Assembly (NCBI RefSeq): GCF_020523965.1
Contig: NZ_JAJAPX010000002.1
Span: 434,001 to 498,000, forward strand
Direction: 5' to 3'
Source: Neotamlana sargassicola
GTDB taxonomy: Bacteria > Bacteroidota > Bacteroidia > Flavobacteriales > Flavobacteriaceae
DNA length: 64,000 nt
Positions 47,905 through 56,574 of the stretch are shown piece after piece. The position numbers were made by a program, and so were the translations under genes. The notes beneath the pieces are model-generated. The model saw only the letters and a program-made list of their open reading frames with translations. It searched no databases and was not told where the DNA came from. The number at the start of each line of letters is the position of its first letter. The first letter of the stretch is position 1.

Positions 47905-49812
47905 ATGGATTTATTTAAAAATTATGTTTTGTTTTATAAAGGGTTGTTATTGACCCTTTTTCTATTATTCTTATATCTTCCTTCGGTAAACCAGACAGAT
48001 TACGTTAATTCGACCATAACATCAAAAACAGTGTTTTTTCTTTATGCGCTCATCGTTACACTAAGTTGCTGGGGGCTTCAAATGGTTGTCAACAAGAATA
48101 AACAACGGGCAGTAAAAATATCTATCCTAGATGTTTTACTAGCTCTATTATTGGTTTTTATTTGTGTTAATAGGTATGTTTTACAATCTAACTATGGGTT
48201 TTCTATTCGATTTATAGAACTATTAGGGTTGAGTCTTTTATATGTAATATTAAGAGGGCTACCTGTGAAGCATTTTGTGTGGATTTTGTTCGCTATAGTG
48301 CTTTCAGGTGTCATACAAGCGGGTTATGGTAACTTCCAGTTATTGGGGTATTACCCGTCTAATCATTCTGGATTTAAAATGACAGGAAGCTTTTTTAATC
48401 CAGGGCCTTTTGCTGGTCTTTTAACATCGGTATGGACGATGGCCTTAGGACTTTACTTGTATAGAGAACAGATTTTCAAACAGTTTTTATATCTAAGTAC
48501 CTCTTCAACTTTAAGACTGAACACTTTAATAAAGTACACTTTCGAGTATATCCTACTATTGGCTATTATAGGCATTCTATTGGTAGTACCCGCATCACAA
48601 TCCAGAGCGTCTTGGTTGGCTATTGCAATTACTACCGTAATATTATTAGAATTTAAGTACTGTTATCTTAAAAAACTTTTTGCTAAGATTTCAAGATTTA
48701 AAAAAGTAATGCTTTCTATGGGACTATTGATCGTATTGGGTTTAAGTCTATTTGGGATTTATCATTTTAAAAAAGGGTCTTCGGATGGGCGCTTATTTAT
48801 ATGGAAAGTTTCCTTTGAAATAATTAAAGAGAACCCTGTGGTCGGCGTGGGGTTCGATAGGTTTAAAGCACACTACATGGATGCCCAAGCCAATTATTTT
48901 GCTGAGCATGGCGAAACGACTGAGGCTATGGTGGCAGACAATTCATATTATGCATTTAATGAATTTGTGCAGTTTGTTGTTGAAAATGGCTTAGTGGGAT
49001 TGTTGTCTCTTATAATTCTTAGTGTTCTGCTATTTAAAACAAAAGTAGAAAAAGAAAATACATACATTTCTAATATTCTTAAAACATGCTTATTGGCTAT
49101 TAGTGTATTTGCATGTTTTTCATACCCCATGCAAATATTACCTATTAAAATAATTCTGGTAGCTGCTCTGGCTATGTTGACTACTGTAAATGCTAAGGTT
49201 TATGAAATCAAAATAACTCAAAGTAATACCATGCATAAAGTTTTTAAAACATCCTTGTTGGTAATTGCAATTTTTGGTGTTACTAAAGCGAGTTTATATG
49301 CTAATGTGCTTAATGAGGGTTTTAAAACATGGCAATATGCTCTAAGTCCTTATGGAAGTTACGAGGATGTTTTAGAGGATTACAAAGCTGTTTACCCCCT
49401 ATTTAAAAGGGATGGTGATTTTTTAATGAACTATGGTAAAACATTGTGTTTAGAAAAAAAATACCCTCAGGCAATCTCAATTTTGCAGCAAGCGAAACAA
49501 CATCTGAATACTACCATTATTGAAACGGCTTTGGGAGATGCTTATAAAGGCATTAAACAATATGAAAAAGCAGAAATAACCTACAAAAAAGCTTATCATA
49601 TGATTCCGTCTAGGTTTTACCCTTTGTATTTATTGGCTAACCTATATGATGAGAGTGGTGATAAGACCAAGGCGGTAACCATGGCAAAGAGACTACTTGA
49701 TAAAGAAGTAAAAATACCCTCAACTGCTATAAAAGAAATGAAAACTGAAATGAAAAGAATAATTACTAAACATAATACAAGTTCTACAGATAAAAAAAGT
49801 CAATATAAATGA
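47905..49812 (+). CDS. O-antigen-ligase/Wzy-like membrane protein with C-terminal TPR repeats
   Basis: I start at ATG 47905, one codon after a TTG. The 635-residue product has about ten to twelve membrane helices and a periplasmic loop with TGSFFNPGPFAGLL and GRLFIWKVSFEIIKENPVVGVGFDRF. These are typical of the O-antigen ligase/polymerase (Wzy_C) family. After the last helix (about 470) there are two or three TPR-like repeats (LGDAYKGIKQYEKAEITYKKAY, PLYLLANLYDESGDKTKA). In other bacteria such proteins join glycan or polymer chains to a carrier, or glycosylate proteins. The role here is unclear. The stop codon overlaps the adaptor gene by 4 bp (ATGA), so it is tied to the exporter operon and not to a polysaccharide synthesis cluster. 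Confidence 0.78.
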   Translation: MDLFKNYVLFYKGLLLTLFLLFLYLPSVNQTDYVNSTITSKTVFFLYALIVTLSCWGLQMVVNKNKQRAVKISILDVLLALLLVFICVNRYVLQSNYGFSIRFIELLGLSLLYVILRGLPVKHFVWILFAIVLSGVIQAGYGNFQLLGYYPSNHSGFKMTGSFFNPGPFAGLLTSVWTMALGLYLYREQIFKQFLYLSTSSTLRLNTLIKYTFEYILLLAIIGILLVVPASQSRASWLAIAITTVILLEFKYCYLKKLFAKISRFKKVMLSMGLLIVLGLSLFGIYHFKKGSSDGRLFIWKVSFEIIKENPVVGVGFDRFKAHYMDAQANYFAEHGETTEAMVADNSYYAFNEFVQFVVENGLVGLLSLIILSVLLFKTKVEKENTYISNILKTCLLAISVFACFSYPMQILPIKIILVAALAMLTTVNAKVYEIKITQSNTMHKVFKTSLLVIAIFGVTKASLYANVLNEGFKTWQYALSPYGSYEDVLEDYKAVYPLFKRDGDFLMNYGKTLCLEKKYPQAISILQQAKQHLNTTIIETALGDAYKGIKQYEKAEITYKKAYHMIPSRFYPLYLLANLYDESGDKTKAVTMAKRLLDKEVKIPSTAIKEMKTEMKRIITKHNTSSTDKKSQYK

Positions 49813-50909
49813 AAAAAAATCATATGTCCAAAGCGGTGAAATCTTTAATGATTCTTATTCTTTTAATCTGTTTCAACTGCACTCAAAAAAAAGACAAACC
49901 TGAAGAGGAAGAATTCATCGATAAAAAAGCACACGGCATTCAAAAAAATGAAGTTAGTGTTGCCCTGTTAGAACAAAAACCTTTTAAACGCGAATTGGTT
50001 AGTAACGGTAAATTAATAGCCATTCAAAAAAATGTATTAAAGTTTGAAGTTGGTGAGCGTTTAGAAAAATTATATGTAGCCAATGGCGATCTGGTAAAAA
50101 AAGGACAAACCTTAGCTGTGTTAAAACCCTATAAATTCAAACAAAAGCTAGATAAAGCCACTATAAGTTTAAAAAAAGCCACTTTAGATTTTAAAGACCA
50201 ACTTTTAGGTCGTGGTTACGATTACGATGTCAAAGATAGTATTCCCAAAAATATTTACGAAATGGTGGCTATTCGTAGTGGTTATGATGATGCTTTACGC
50301 GATTTGGAAGATGCTAAATACGAGTTGCGATCTTCTAAACTTGTAGCGCCATTTAGTGGTAGAGTTGCTAATATTGAAAGTAAACAGTTTGAGCAGGTAA
50401 GCGTAGGAAGAGATTTTATGACTTTAATTAACGATTCAACCTTTGAAGTAGAATTTCATCTTATAGAGTCTGAAGTAGGTGATGTTCGAGTAAACGACCA
50501 GGTAGAAATTGTACCCTTTGCTTTAGAGAAAACCTATCAGGGTAAAATTACCACAATTAATCCTATAGTAGAAAAAAACGGTACCATTCTCGTTAAAGCC
50601 CTTGTTAAAAATGATGGGCAATTAATTGAAGGGATGAATGTAAAAGTATTAATACAAAAAGATATTCCAGACCAATTAGTAGTGCCTAAAGAAGCTGTTA
50701 TTTTAAGACAAAATCAAGAAGTTTTATTTAAAGTTGTTGATGGTAGAGCCTTTTGGACCTATGTTTTAACAACCAACGAAAACAGTAAGCATTATGCAGT
50801 CATACCGCATCCAGACAAAAGTTCTGCAAAGCTAACCCCTGGAGACTCTATAATTGTTTCGGGTAACTTGAATTTGGCACATGATAGTGAGGTGGTTGTT
50901 AAAAAATAA
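49809..50909 (+). CDS. RND efflux periplasmic adaptor (membrane fusion protein), lipoprotein
   Basis: A 366-residue lipoprotein (LICFNCTQ, with a Glu-rich stretch after the Cys). It shows the membrane fusion protein layout: a barrel-sandwich half-motif (KFEVGERLEKLYVANGDLVKKGQTLAVL), a helical hairpin (about 110-180), the second half-motif (SSKLVAPFSGRVANIESKQFEQVSVG), a beta-barrel domain (VNDQVEIVPFA) and a membrane-proximal domain (VVPKEAVILRQNQEVLFKV). It should link an RND permease to the TolC-like channel encoded downstream. ATGA overlap with the upstream gene and 7 bp to the permease gene show a single operon. Only one adaptor is visible for two RND permeases. Confidence 0.9.
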   Translation: MKKNHMSKAVKSLMILILLICFNCTQKKDKPEEEEFIDKKAHGIQKNEVSVALLEQKPFKRELVSNGKLIAIQKNVLKFEVGERLEKLYVANGDLVKKGQTLAVLKPYKFKQKLDKATISLKKATLDFKDQLLGRGYDYDVKDSIPKNIYEMVAIRSGYDDALRDLEDAKYELRSSKLVAPFSGRVANIESKQFEQVSVGRDFMTLINDSTFEVEFHLIESEVGDVRVNDQVEIVPFALEKTYQGKITTINPIVEKNGTILVKALVKNDGQLIEGMNVKVLIQKDIPDQLVVPKEAVILRQNQEVLFKVVDGRAFWTYVLTTNENSKHYAVIPHPDKSSAKLTPGDSIIVSGNLNLAHDSEVVVKK

Positions 50910-50916
50910 AAAATAG

Positions 50917-53900
50917 ATGGTAAAGTTCCTTATACACAAACCCATTGCGGTTTTAATGACGACACTAGGTATATTGATTTTAGGTTTTTATTCCTCAAAT
51001 TTTATACCCATATCGCTAATGCCAGATATTGATATTCCAGAAATAACAGTACAGATAAGCGATGAGAATTTGTCTGCACGCCAATTAGAAGATGGTGTTA
51101 TAAAAAGCTTAAGGAACGAATTAAAGCAAGTAAGCCATTTAAAAGATATAAAAAGCGAAACCACCAATGGTATGGCTATAGTAAGGTTGCTTTTTACACA
51201 TGGCACTAAAATAAATTATTCGTTTATAGAGGTCAATGAGAAAATAGACCGATTTATGGGGCGACTACCCAAAACCATGAAACGTCCCAAAGTTATTAAA
51301 GCCAGTGCTACAGATATTCCTGTGTTTTACATTAGTGCTACTTTAAAAGGCAATCGAGCCAAAAGGGGTATACAAAACAAAGATTTATACCCTGTGTCTC
51401 AAGAGTTTGTAGACTTTAATCGTTTTACCAATCAAGTTATAAAAAAACGTATTGAGCAAGTTAACGAGGTTGCCATGGTAGATATTAGTGGTTTGGTAGC
51501 CTCAGAAATTTTAATTATTCCAAATCTAGATAAAATACAATCTCTTGGTCTTACACTAGATGAATTAGAAAGCGCTATAAAAAGAGCTGATGTAGACATT
51601 GGTAATCTATCTATTAAAGATAGTCAGTACCAATATAACATACGTTTGGGTAGTGAAGTGGTAGACATTAGAGATGTAGAAAATTTATACATAAAAAAGC
51701 ACAATCGTGTGTTTCAACTAAAAGATCTTGCGCAAGTTCTAGAACACCCACAAAAACGCAAAGGTTTAGTGTTATCTAACGGAAAAGAAGCCATTACTAT
51801 GGCCATTATAAAACAACATGATGCACGTATGGGCGATCTTAAAGAAAAGTTAGACGAACTCCTAAAGCGTTTACGGAAAGATTATAAAACTATAGATTTT
51901 AGGGTGACGCGAAGCCAAACCAAGCTACTAGATTACGCCATTAATAATTTAACCCAGAGTTTATTATGGGGAGTGATACTTGCTTTTTCAGTCATGTTTT
52001 TGTTTTTAAAAAATATGAAGTCTCCTTTTTTAATTGCTATAGTTGTTCCGGTTTCTATGGTGGTTTGTTTGCTGTTTTTTCAATTGTTTCATATTTCCAT
52101 CAACATTATCTCACTATCCGGATTGGTTTTAGGCATTGGATTAATGATTGATAATTCCATTATCGTAATAGATAACATCACACAATATATAGAACAAGGT
52201 AAATCCTTACCTAAAGCCTGTGTTTTAGGAACCAACGAAGTGTTTAAGCCGCTTTTAAGTTCTGCATTAACAACCTGCGCCGTGTTTTTACCTTTAATAT
52301 TTATAAGTGGTGTTACAGGGGCGTTGTTTTATGATCAGGCTATGGCAGTTAGTATTGGACTTTTTGTATCATTAGTAGTGTCTTTAACCTTATTGCCAGT
52401 ATTGTATTATCTATTTCATAAACGAAAGAAAGTTAAAAAAGGGCGAATATCTATATTTTTAGAAAAAACAAACCTTATAAACTACAATGCGGTATACGAA
52501 AAAGGCTTTCGTTGGGTGATGCGCAGGCAAAAAATAGCTTGGTCTATTATTGCTTTATTAGGTATTACTGTAGTTGGTTTATATGCTGTATTACCCAAAA
52601 CACAAATGCCAGAATTTTCTAAAACCGAAACCTTATTAAAAATAGACTGGAATGAACAAATTAATGCCGATGAAAACAAGCAACGTATTATTGCAACTCT
52701 AGAACCTATTAAAGACTACTTAAAAGATCATACCGCATTAGTAGGAAGTCAGCAATTTGTACTCGATAAAGAAGCTTTAGCTAAACCATCAGAAGTTAAC
52801 TTGTACTTAAACTGTGGCAATCAAAAAACATTAGATAAGATCACTAATACATTAAGTGATTATCTCAATAAAAATTACCCTGAAGCTTTATATAGATATG
52901 GAGAGGTCGATAATATTTTCAGTGCTATATTTTCTGATGACGAACCGCCTCTGGTAGCGAGAATGCGAAACGTAAGTGGTTTAAAAAACAGACAAAACGA
53001 ACAATTAAAAGCCTTGTGGTATCAAGTTAACGATGCTATGGATAACTTACAATTGAAACCCATTGTGTGGCAAGAATCTATGGTATTGGTTGCCGATAAA
53101 GAAAAACTTATGATTTACGATGTTAATGAAAACCAGCTGTTTAATAAGTTAAAAAGTGCTTTTGGTGAAAGACAGGTGTTTTCAATAACCGATAATCAAG
53201 ATATTGTTCCCATTGTATTAGGAGGCGAAATAAAGCCTATAGAAAATGTCCTTGATGAAACGGTAGTCGTTTCAAAAGACAGTGCTGTAATTCATGTAAA
53301 AGAATTTATAAATGTGATGCATACTAAAGATTTAAAAACCATTGTTGGTGGTACAGAAGGCGAATATTACCCTATAGCTTTAGAAGTAGATCCTGATAAT
53401 GCTACAGATACGCAATATCAAGTTAAAGACATAGTTAACCATAATAAGTGGTACGAAGTTAATTTTTCAGGACGTGTTTTTACTAGTCAGGCGATGTTAA
53501 AAGAGTTAATCATTGTTTTATTAATTTCACTATTACTGCTGTATTTTATTCTCGCATCACAATTTGAATCGTTTTTATTGCCTTTAATTGTGTTAATAGA
53601 AGTCCCTATAGATTTGGCAGGAGCTTTTTTATTTTTAAAACTCTTTGGGATGAGTATTAACTTAATGTCACTTATAGGTATTGTCGTTATGAGTGGCATC
53701 ATAATAAACGACTCTATATTAAAAATAGATACCATTATACAATTACAGCGTCAAGGCTATTCACAAATAAAAGCTTTGTTGGTTGCGGGCAAAAGACGTT
53801 TAAAACCTATATTAATGACTAGTTTAACAACCATTTTGGCATTAATTCCGTTGTTATTTTCTTCGGGCCTAGGCGCAGAATTACAGGCACCTTTAGCGGT

Positions 53901-53991
53901 TTCATTAATAGGCGGTATGCTTTTAGGCACACTTATAAGCTTATATTTTATTCCGTTGTGTTATTATTATTTATCAAAAATTAAATCTTAA
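50917..53991 (+). CDS. RND family efflux permease 1
   Basis: A 1024-residue inner-membrane transporter of full RND length. The N-terminal helix (KFLIHKPIAVLMTTLGILI), a large periplasmic loop starting PISLMPDIDIPEITV, and repeated six-helix bundles are present. Helix 4 has LVLGIGLMIDNSIIVIDNI with the proton-relay Asp. The second half repeats the pattern, with ILASQFESFLLPLIVLIEVPI and GIVVMSGIIINDSI. Substrate is unknown. In the usual scheme it forms a trimer coupling proton influx to export across the envelope with the adaptor and TolC-like protein that flank it. The neighbouring peptide genes make a peptidic cargo worth considering. The permease appears intact. Confidence 0.92.
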   Translation: MVKFLIHKPIAVLMTTLGILILGFYSSNFIPISLMPDIDIPEITVQISDENLSARQLEDGVIKSLRNELKQVSHLKDIKSETTNGMAIVRLLFTHGTKINYSFIEVNEKIDRFMGRLPKTMKRPKVIKASATDIPVFYISATLKGNRAKRGIQNKDLYPVSQEFVDFNRFTNQVIKKRIEQVNEVAMVDISGLVASEILIIPNLDKIQSLGLTLDELESAIKRADVDIGNLSIKDSQYQYNIRLGSEVVDIRDVENLYIKKHNRVFQLKDLAQVLEHPQKRKGLVLSNGKEAITMAIIKQHDARMGDLKEKLDELLKRLRKDYKTIDFRVTRSQTKLLDYAINNLTQSLLWGVILAFSVMFLFLKNMKSPFLIAIVVPVSMVVCLLFFQLFHISINIISLSGLVLGIGLMIDNSIIVIDNITQYIEQGKSLPKACVLGTNEVFKPLLSSALTTCAVFLPLIFISGVTGALFYDQAMAVSIGLFVSLVVSLTLLPVLYYLFHKRKKVKKGRISIFLEKTNLINYNAVYEKGFRWVMRRQKIAWSIIALLGITVVGLYAVLPKTQMPEFSKTETLLKIDWNEQINADENKQRIIATLEPIKDYLKDHTALVGSQQFVLDKEALAKPSEVNLYLNCGNQKTLDKITNTLSDYLNKNYPEALYRYGEVDNIFSAIFSDDEPPLVARMRNVSGLKNRQNEQLKALWYQVNDAMDNLQLKPIVWQESMVLVADKEKLMIYDVNENQLFNKLKSAFGERQVFSITDNQDIVPIVLGGEIKPIENVLDETVVVSKDSAVIHVKEFINVMHTKDLKTIVGGTEGEYYPIALEVDPDNATDTQYQVKDIVNHNKWYEVNFSGRVFTSQAMLKELIIVLLISLLLLYFILASQFESFLLPLIVLIEVPIDLAGAFLFLKLFGMSINLMSLIGIVVMSGIIINDSILKIDTIIQLQRQGYSQIKALLVAGKRRLKPILMTSLTTILALIPLLFSSGLGAELQAPLAVSLIGGMLLGTLISLYFIPLCYYYLSKIKS

Positions 53992-54050
53992 GTACATGAC
54001 AAAAAACAATACAATAGCTATATATACCAAAAATGAACAAAGTAAAATGT

Positions 54051-54130
54051 TGTCTCCTCGAACGCAGTTGATAGGTCTTCATATTAGTATGAATTACAAT
54101 ATTGAGGTCTCGACTGCGCTCGACCAGACA
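54051..54130. repeat. REP-like imperfect palindrome
   Basis: Arms 54051-54078 and 54105-54130 are imperfect inverted repeats around a 26-nt AT-rich centre; the core is CGACTGCGCTCGACC on the right arm. Related GAGCGCAGTCGA-type palindromes are common, to my knowledge, between genes of many Bacteroidota. It lies between the permease and outer-membrane channel genes and is not part of either. It can form a hairpin and may adjust expression within the operon or be a mobile REP element. An in-frame TTG for the next gene lies in it but is unlikely to be the true start. Confidence 0.6.
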
Positions 54131-54146
54131 TTTTAGAAAAGTAAAA

Positions 54147-55682
54147 ATGAATGGGTTTAAAATTATGAATAAGCAAAATATAAAAACCATAGTTATAACA
54201 ATATTATGTACTTTTTTTATACATACTGTATTGCTTTCTCAAAGCATTGAGAAGACTATACAGGCTAAAGACATTACCCTTGAAGATGTTTTGGCTCTGG
54301 CCAGTAAAAATTCATTAGATGCTTTTAAAGCCAAACGACAATACGAATATAGCTATTGGAACTTTAGAGCGTTTAAAGCCAGTTTATTACCGAGTATAGA
54401 TTTTACTACAAAACCATTAACTTATACTAGTTCTGTTGTTGAACGTTATGATTCAGAATTAAATCAAGATGTGTTTAGACCCATACGTACTTTAAACTCA
54501 TATGCAGGTTTATCCTTAGGGCAAAATATTTCACAAACCGGTGGACGTATATCTCTTAATTCAACTTATAATAAACTTACTAATTATACAGATGGTAATA
54601 CAACAAATAGCTTTAGTGTTACACCTGTTAATATTGCTTTATCACAACCCTTAATGGCGCATAATAGCTTTAAATGGTTAAAAAAAACAGCACCATTAGA
54701 GTACAAAAAAGCGCATAAAGAATTAATCTCTCAGTTACAAAACATTAATATTAATGCGGTGCAGTACTTTTTTAATTGGGCATTAGCCTCAAAAAGAAAA
54801 GATATGGCAGGAGAGCGCGTAGCCTCATCAAAAAAGTTATTTGCCATTAGCAAAAAACGCTACGAGATAGGTAGTATAGAAAAAGAAGATGTATTAAACC
54901 TGGAATTGCAATTGTATAATGCAGAAACCGACCTAGCTATTCAAGAAAACGATTTAAAACGTATAAAACAAGACTTGGAACTGTTTTTAAGAAGCGATTT
55001 ACCAGAAAACACAGTACCTATTTTACCAGAATTAATTCCCAGTTTAAAAATTAATGTTGACGAAGCCATTGCATTATGCGAAAAAAATAACCCAGATATG
55101 TTGGATATAGAAATAAGTAAAATAGAAGCCGAAAGAGATTTAGACCAAGCCATTAAAGATAACCGTTTCGATTTGTCATTAACTGCCAGTTATGGTTTAA
55201 ACCAACAGGCAGAAACCTTTTCTGGAGCTTATGTTAACTTACTACAACAAGAATTAGTTGCTATAACTTTTACCATGCCTATTTTAGATTGGGGAGAGCG
55301 TCGAGGCAATATAAAAAAAGCACGTATGAACAAAGCTGTTCTTGATATTGATAACGAACAAGCCGAAAGTACATTAAAGCAGGATATTAAAGCTAAAATC
55401 ATAGATTTTAACCTCCAAGAAAAACTGGTGTTAAATGCACAACATGCCAGCGAAATAGCCAGAGAATCTTACTTAATTACAGAAAAGCGCTTTTTGGCAG
55501 GTCGGGTAGATTTATTACGTCTAACAAGCGCCTTAAATGCGTGGCAATCCAGTAACGAAAGTTATATGAATAAACTCTCTAATTATTGGCGATATTATTA
55601 CCAAATACAACAATACACCTTATATAATTATAGAGAATCTCGAGAACTAACTGTTGACCTAGAAAAAGGCATTTTAGATTAA
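54147..55682 (+). CDS. TolC-like outer-membrane efflux channel
   Basis: I choose ATG 54147 (MNGFKIMNKQN), which gives an N-terminal signal ending near LLSQS; the longer frame starting at TTG 54102 runs through a repeat. The 511-residue protein has the outer membrane efflux protein layout: two long alpha-helical repeats with YNAETDLAIQENDLKRIKQ and coiled-coil character, separated by beta strands (YAGLSLGQNISQTGGRI, ITFTMPILDWGERRGNIKKA). It should form the outer-membrane duct for the RND pump whose adaptor and permease are upstream. It lies 17 bp before the small regulator gene. Confidence 0.88.
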   Translation: MNGFKIMNKQNIKTIVITILCTFFIHTVLLSQSIEKTIQAKDITLEDVLALASKNSLDAFKAKRQYEYSYWNFRAFKASLLPSIDFTTKPLTYTSSVVERYDSELNQDVFRPIRTLNSYAGLSLGQNISQTGGRISLNSTYNKLTNYTDGNTTNSFSVTPVNIALSQPLMAHNSFKWLKKTAPLEYKKAHKELISQLQNININAVQYFFNWALASKRKDMAGERVASSKKLFAISKKRYEIGSIEKEDVLNLELQLYNAETDLAIQENDLKRIKQDLELFLRSDLPENTVPILPELIPSLKINVDEAIALCEKNNPDMLDIEISKIEAERDLDQAIKDNRFDLSLTASYGLNQQAETFSGAYVNLLQQELVAITFTMPILDWGERRGNIKKARMNKAVLDIDNEQAESTLKQDIKAKIIDFNLQEKLVLNAQHASEIARESYLITEKRFLAGRVDLLRLTSALNAWQSSNESYMNKLSNYWRYYYQIQQYTLYNYRESRELTVDLEKGILD

Positions 55683-55699
55683 CCATAAAATTTAATGTT

Positions 55700-55900
55700 A
55701 TGACTTACAGAGAGCGAAAAGAAAAAGAACAACATATTTTATCGTTAATTGAAAAAGAGAGATTAATATGTTTAGAAAAAGTAGCACAAGATTACCAATG
55801 TAGTAAAAGAACAGTTGAGCGTATGATAAAAGAATTGAGAGAAGAAGGGAATAATATTGTGTTTTGTAGAAAGCGTTGTAAGTATTTTATAGATAGCTAA
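55700..55900 (+). CDS. small winged-HTH (DeoR-like) DNA-binding protein
   Basis: A 66-residue basic protein that is almost entirely one helix-turn-helix: EKVAQDYQCSKRTVERMIKELREE is the classical HTH_11/DeoR pattern, followed by a short wing (NNIVFCRKRCKYFI). No ligand-binding domain is present. Such minimal regulators usually act as dimers on palindromes. A 10-bp-arm inverted repeat starts 3 bp after its stop codon, at the edge of the leader of the peptide genes, and is a plausible target. It follows the TolC-like gene by 17 bp and may thus report exporter transcription to the peptide promoter. The fold is confident, the target is inference. Confidence 0.72.
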   Translation: MTYRERKEKEQHILSLIEKERLICLEKVAQDYQCSKRTVERMIKELREEGNNIVFCRKRCKYFIDS

Positions 55901-55902
55901 TG

Positions 55903-55923
55903 AACCGACAAATTTTGTCGGTT
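55903..55923. promoter_or_regulatory. perfect inverted repeat, operator or terminator
   Basis: Arms AACCGACAAA and TTTGTCGGTT are exact reverse complements around a single T (55913). It starts just after the HTH gene and 9 bp before a -7-like element. With no T-run behind it, an operator or an anti-termination hairpin fits better than a standard terminator, but either is possible. Confidence 0.55.
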
Positions 55924-55931
55924 ACACTTCT

Positions 55932-55939
55932 TATCTTTG
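55932..55939 (+). promoter_or_regulatory. candidate Bacteroidota -7 promoter element
   Basis: TATCTTTG matches the TAnnTTTG consensus of Bacteroidota promoters exactly. The nearest upstream TTTG (55914-55917) is only 14 bp away, short of the usual 17-23 bp. If used, transcription would start near 55946 and yield a 5' leader of about 280 nt before the first peptide gene. Confidence 0.45.
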
Positions 55940-56224
55940 TAAGAATTAAGATACTAAGCCTCTGGGTTTAAAAAATTAAAACAATTTGCGAAATGTATAA
56001 CTTTTAAAATGTAATGCCTATGTAACATAAACAAAATACCCAGAGGATAGACTTATAGTGCTGAACTCGATTCAGCGTCTTATTATTTGAGATAAAACAT
56101 CAAAAATAAGACAAATAAGCTATCGCAACAACTAAAAATATAAGTTGTTGTCATGTTTTATAAAGTAGCGTGCTTTTTTAGACTTTGTAAAATCAATTAA
56201 TATTTAAATTTTAAAAATAATAAA

Positions 56225-56548
56225 ATGAAAAAAATAAAAAAGTTTGTAGTATTTGGAATAATTACATGCTTAAGTATTGTTTTAATTGGGTTTAATAAAG
56301 AAGGGGAAACAGAAAGTTTTTCGCTGGATAGCTTAATTGAAGTTGCTAATGCCCAAGGAGAGGTAGAATTAAACCCTTCTTACACTATATATCATCCAAC
56401 AGAAGTAACATGTGTTGTTAACGTGTATACATATATAGCCGCTCCAGGAGGTTATTTGGTTAAAGCATTAGTTAGTTCAACACCAGGTACAAGAATTGAT
56501 TGTCCAAGTGGCGAAATGATTTGTGCACCAACTACCTGTGCTATTTAA
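56225..56548 (+). CDS. NVEALA-like secreted peptide 1, cysteine-patterned C-terminus
   Basis: A 107-residue precursor. A lysine-rich start and hydrophobic helix (VVFGIITCLSIVLIGF) precede a leader segment FSLDSLIEVANAQGE. This resembles the NVEALA family of small Bacteroidota peptides, in which a short hydrophilic stretch ends in a VEALA-like or AxAQ site before the mature part. Processing after ANA or AQ is likely. The mature part of about 60 residues has four Cys; its end DCPSGEMICAPTTCAI aligns with the end of the next peptide. No RiPP modification enzyme is nearby. It is the first gene after the long leader and lies 26 bp before peptide 2. Confidence 0.6.
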   Translation: MKKIKKFVVFGIITCLSIVLIGFNKEGETESFSLDSLIEVANAQGEVELNPSYTIYHPTEVTCVVNVYTYIAAPGGYLVKALVSSTPGTRIDCPSGEMICAPTTCAI

Positions 56549-56574
56549 TAATGTTTAATAATATAAAATAAAAA

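Larger units (their letters stand above)
55901..56224 (+). ncRNA. structured 5' leader or small RNA region before peptide genes
   Basis: This 324-nt gene-free stretch has nested complementarity. CCTCTGGGT (55959-55967) pairs perfectly with ACCCAGAGG (56038-56046), enclosing about 70 nt. GCTGAA/TTCAGC (56060-56065 with 56071-56076) forms a tight hairpin with loop CTCGA. CAACAACT/AGTTGTTG (56126-56133 with 56143-56150) forms a third. The last lies about 75 nt before the start codon. The middle hairpin resembles CTGAAxxxxxTTCAG palindromes that recur in flavobacterial genomes, so part may be a REP element. I cannot match the fold to a known riboswitch. A regulatory leader or independent RNA is possible. 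Confidence 0.4.

Noticed and set aside
54102-54146. Longer TolC-like protein starting at TTG 54102
   Set aside because: The extension is translated from the REP-like repeat and would bury the signal peptide. ATG 54147 is better.
55901-56224. Known riboswitch or tmRNA in the leader
   Set aside because: Stems are present, but I could not match the conserved cores of any RNA family I know. Recorded only as a structured leader.
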